Origin: Dawidia cretensis
GTDB taxonomy: Bacteria > Bacteroidota > Bacteroidia > Cytophagales > Cyclobacteriaceae
Direction: 5' to 3'
Length of the DNA: 64,000 nt
Assembly (NCBI RefSeq): GCF_018598175.1
Contig: NZ_JAHESE010000005.1
Span: 186,001-250,000, forward strand
Part shown: positions 62,838-64,000 of the stretch, piece after piece
Layout: each line of letters opens with the position of its first letter
Numbering within the stretch: position 1 is the stretch's first letter
Translations under genes and position numbers: made by a program
Notes under the pieces: model-generated
Database searches by the model: none
What the model saw: the letters and a program-made list of their open reading frames with translations, nothing else
Told to the model about the DNA's origin: nothing

Positions 62838-63410
62838 CTATCGCAGGTTCTTGCGAATGCGGCTGAGCGACTGTTGCGTAATTTCCAGATAGGAAGCGAC
62901 ATCGCTCAGGGGCACCTGCAGGGCAATGTCGGATTGTTGCATCAGAAACAGTTTGTAGCGGGTTTGGGCGTCATGGCCCAGATAGGTGTTGCGTATGCGG
63001 ATCTTGTCGAGCAGCGCTTGTTGCCGAATCTGGTCGATGAGGCGCTCCAGGTAGGGTATCTTGCTGTATAGATCGAGTAGGGCAGCCTTGCTGATGCTGA
63101 AGACTTCGCAGCGGCATGCCGCGATGATATCTTCTTCGGCTACCGACTCGTTCAGAAAGCTTTCGAGGATGGTACAAAATTGATTTTGCCGAAGAAAGTA
63201 GTGGAGTACCCGTGTGCCTTTCTCGTTGGTCACGACGATTTTCAACACTCCCCGGCGAACAAAAAACATTTCCCTGCATACATATCCGCCGGAGAATAAG
63301 ACTTCGCCTTCGGCAAAAGACTTTGGCGCGAAGGCGGCTTCCATCAGGGCCTGGTCCTCGGACGAAATGTCGGTGAAGAGCTCCAGAAACGCGATCAGCT
63401 CATTTCTCAT
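62838..63410 (-). CDS. Crp/Fnr family transcriptional regulator
   Basis: Regulator of 190 aa. The cyclic-nucleotide-binding-like cupin fold is at about 10-115 (FAEGEVLFSGGYVCREMFFVRRGVLKIVVTNEKG; NQFCTILESFLNESVAEEDIIA) and the C-terminal winged HTH at about 145-190 (VPLSDVASYLEITQQSLSRIRKNL). It lacks the Fnr iron-sulphur Cys cluster and the exact cAMP pocket of Crp; the effector is unknown. Its ATG overlaps the stop of the upstream gene by 4 bp. The downstream SDR gene and operator fit a local activator role. Confidence 0.9.
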   Translation of the reverse strand: MRNELIAFLELFTDISSEDQALMEAAFAPKSFAEGEVLFSGGYVCREMFFVRRGVLKIVVTNEKGTRVLHYFLRQNQFCTILESFLNESVAEEDIIAACRCEVFSISKAALLDLYSKIPYLERLIDQIRQQALLDKIRIRNTYLGHDAQTRYKLFLMQQSDIALQVPLSDVASYLEITQQSLSRIRKNLR

Positions 63411-64000
63411 CGTGTTGCTTCTTCGTCGGGGTCTTCTTCGTCGTCGAATTCTTCTTCCTCGTCGTCGTATGCCTCTTCATCTGTGGGACTCAGGCGCCAG
63501 AGGCCGTAGGGGTTCTCGAACAGCTCGTCGCCGGAGTGTGGTTGGTCGTGTATCGCGTACATGTCAAAGGCACTCTCCTCTGAGTTCTCGAGCTCCAGCT
63601 CGAAAATAAAACCTTCGTCGGGGAATTCCGGTTTGTCCAATACTTGAAAGGTATTAAACTCAATGGCCAGCTCGGCGCCGCCTTCGAATTCGAGACCCTG
63701 TACCATCACGTCTTTCATGCCGAGATTATGCATGCCCCGTGAGTACGTTGTTTGTTTGCCGTCGTTGACGGCTGGGTGTACAAACATCGCCATGAGGTCC
63801 ACATCATTATCGGCGTATTGTTTTTCCGGGTGCAGGCGCGCAACAAGGTGTTCCCATTCGCTCCGGGTAAAGGCTATACCCGATGACTCCACCTTCACGC
63901 CCACGCCACCACCATTTAGTATCGCGATGGCGGCTGCGGCGATGGCACCTGCCGTAGCAAAGCTCCCGGTCTCGCCAACAACGTAGGTGATATGCGTATG
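63407..64000 (-). CDS. Hypothetical protein with acidic C-terminus, 5' truncated by window edge
   Basis: The frame is open to the window edge, giving at least 197 aa without the N-terminus. The visible start HTHITYVVGETGSFATAGAIAAAAIAILNGGG has an Ala-rich hydrophobic stretch. The middle (WEHLVARLHPEKQYADNDVDLMAMFVHPAVNDGKQT) is beta-rich and unassigned. The last 30 residues are strongly acidic (DDEEEEFDDEEDPDEE). The GTG near 63904 is internal and should not be taken as the start. It is coupled to the Crp/Fnr gene by a 4-bp overlap. No domain is recognised. Confidence 0.7.
   Translation of the reverse strand, partial: HTHITYVVGETGSFATAGAIAAAAIAILNGGGVGVKVESSGIAFTRSEWEHLVARLHPEKQYADNDVDLMAMFVHPAVNDGKQTTYSRGMHNLGMKDVMVQGLEFEGGAELAIEFNTFQVLDKPEFPDEGFIFELELENSEESAFDMYAIHDQPHSGDELFENPYGLWRLSPTDEEAYDDEEEEFDDEEDPDEEATR

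Noticed and set aside
1-64000. tRNA, rRNA, transposase, integrase or phage genes
   Set aside because: None could be recognised by reading both strands; a tRNAscan or Infernal run would settle the RNA genes.

Overview
The window looks like a chromosomal segment of a Bacteroidota bacterium, most likely a soil or freshwater member of the Cytophagales (Chryseolinea/Ohtaekwangia type). Reasons: a SusC/SusD pair driven by an ECF sigma/FecR pair, a type IX secretion C-terminal sorting domain, a GldL-like membrane protein, several FtsX/MacB-type permeases, XylR/AraC regulators, a propeller-type hybrid regulator, TAnnTTTG -7 promoter elements and almost no Shine-Dalgarno sequences. No rRNA, tRNA, insertion sequence, phage or CRISPR array was recognised.

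Layout. 1-1629: 3'-truncated M48 metalloprotease. 1888-9177: sigma factor, FecR anti-sigma, SusC with a signalling STN domain, and SusD, closed by a terminator. 9289-16620: PgeF, an OmpH/Skp-like chaperone with a suspicious start, a permease, a degenerate PLD-like protein, an H1-like/SWIB protein, VanZ, a small hydrolase and a DUF1579 protein. 17010-18341: DoxX and SDR, convergent on a shared terminator. 18465-24452: propeller-LuxR regulator, then a GH5-CBM6 plus sialidase-fold operon. 24459-27402: AT-richer accessory stretch with three double-hairpin repeats, two paralogous tiny genes, two XRE regulators and an 11-bp tandem repeat.

27403-32004: OmpA-like protein, ROK kinase, XylR-type regulator and an (alpha/alpha)6 glycosidase-like lipoprotein. 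32146-37999: an overlapping lipoprotein/repeat-protein pair of unknown function and a second permease with a sigma-54-like promoter. 38015-41073: leftward cluster (DUF2461, pseudo-receiver, EamA transporter, GldL-like, PadR). 41207-43700: SDR, AraC regulator, methyltransferase. 43713-45976: COG0523 GTPase, an exported Cys-containing protein and a divergent His-rich lipoprotein around a double Fur/Zur-like operator, probably a zinc-limitation module. 46257-49000: another SDR and a 561-aa orphan. 49136-52258: T9SS-exported multidomain surface protein. 52318-55211: McrBC type IV restriction with a PUA/EVE-like reader. 55249-64000: DUF1089, ArsR/SRPBCC pair, DCC/epimerase pair, VOC protein, third permease, and an SDR with its Crp/Fnr regulator and a strong operator candidate.

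How genes work together: the sigma/FecR/SusC/SusD set is a complete outer-membrane uptake and surface-signalling unit without its own enzymes. GH5, the sialidase-fold protein, the six-hairpin enzyme, ROK and XylR point to plant or microbial polysaccharide use. The McrBC pair is the only recognisable anti-phage system. The least described parts are the 24.4-27.4 kb accessory stretch, the zinc-type module and the 32.1-35.3 kb pair. All functional statements rest on reading the translated sequence; no database search was possible.
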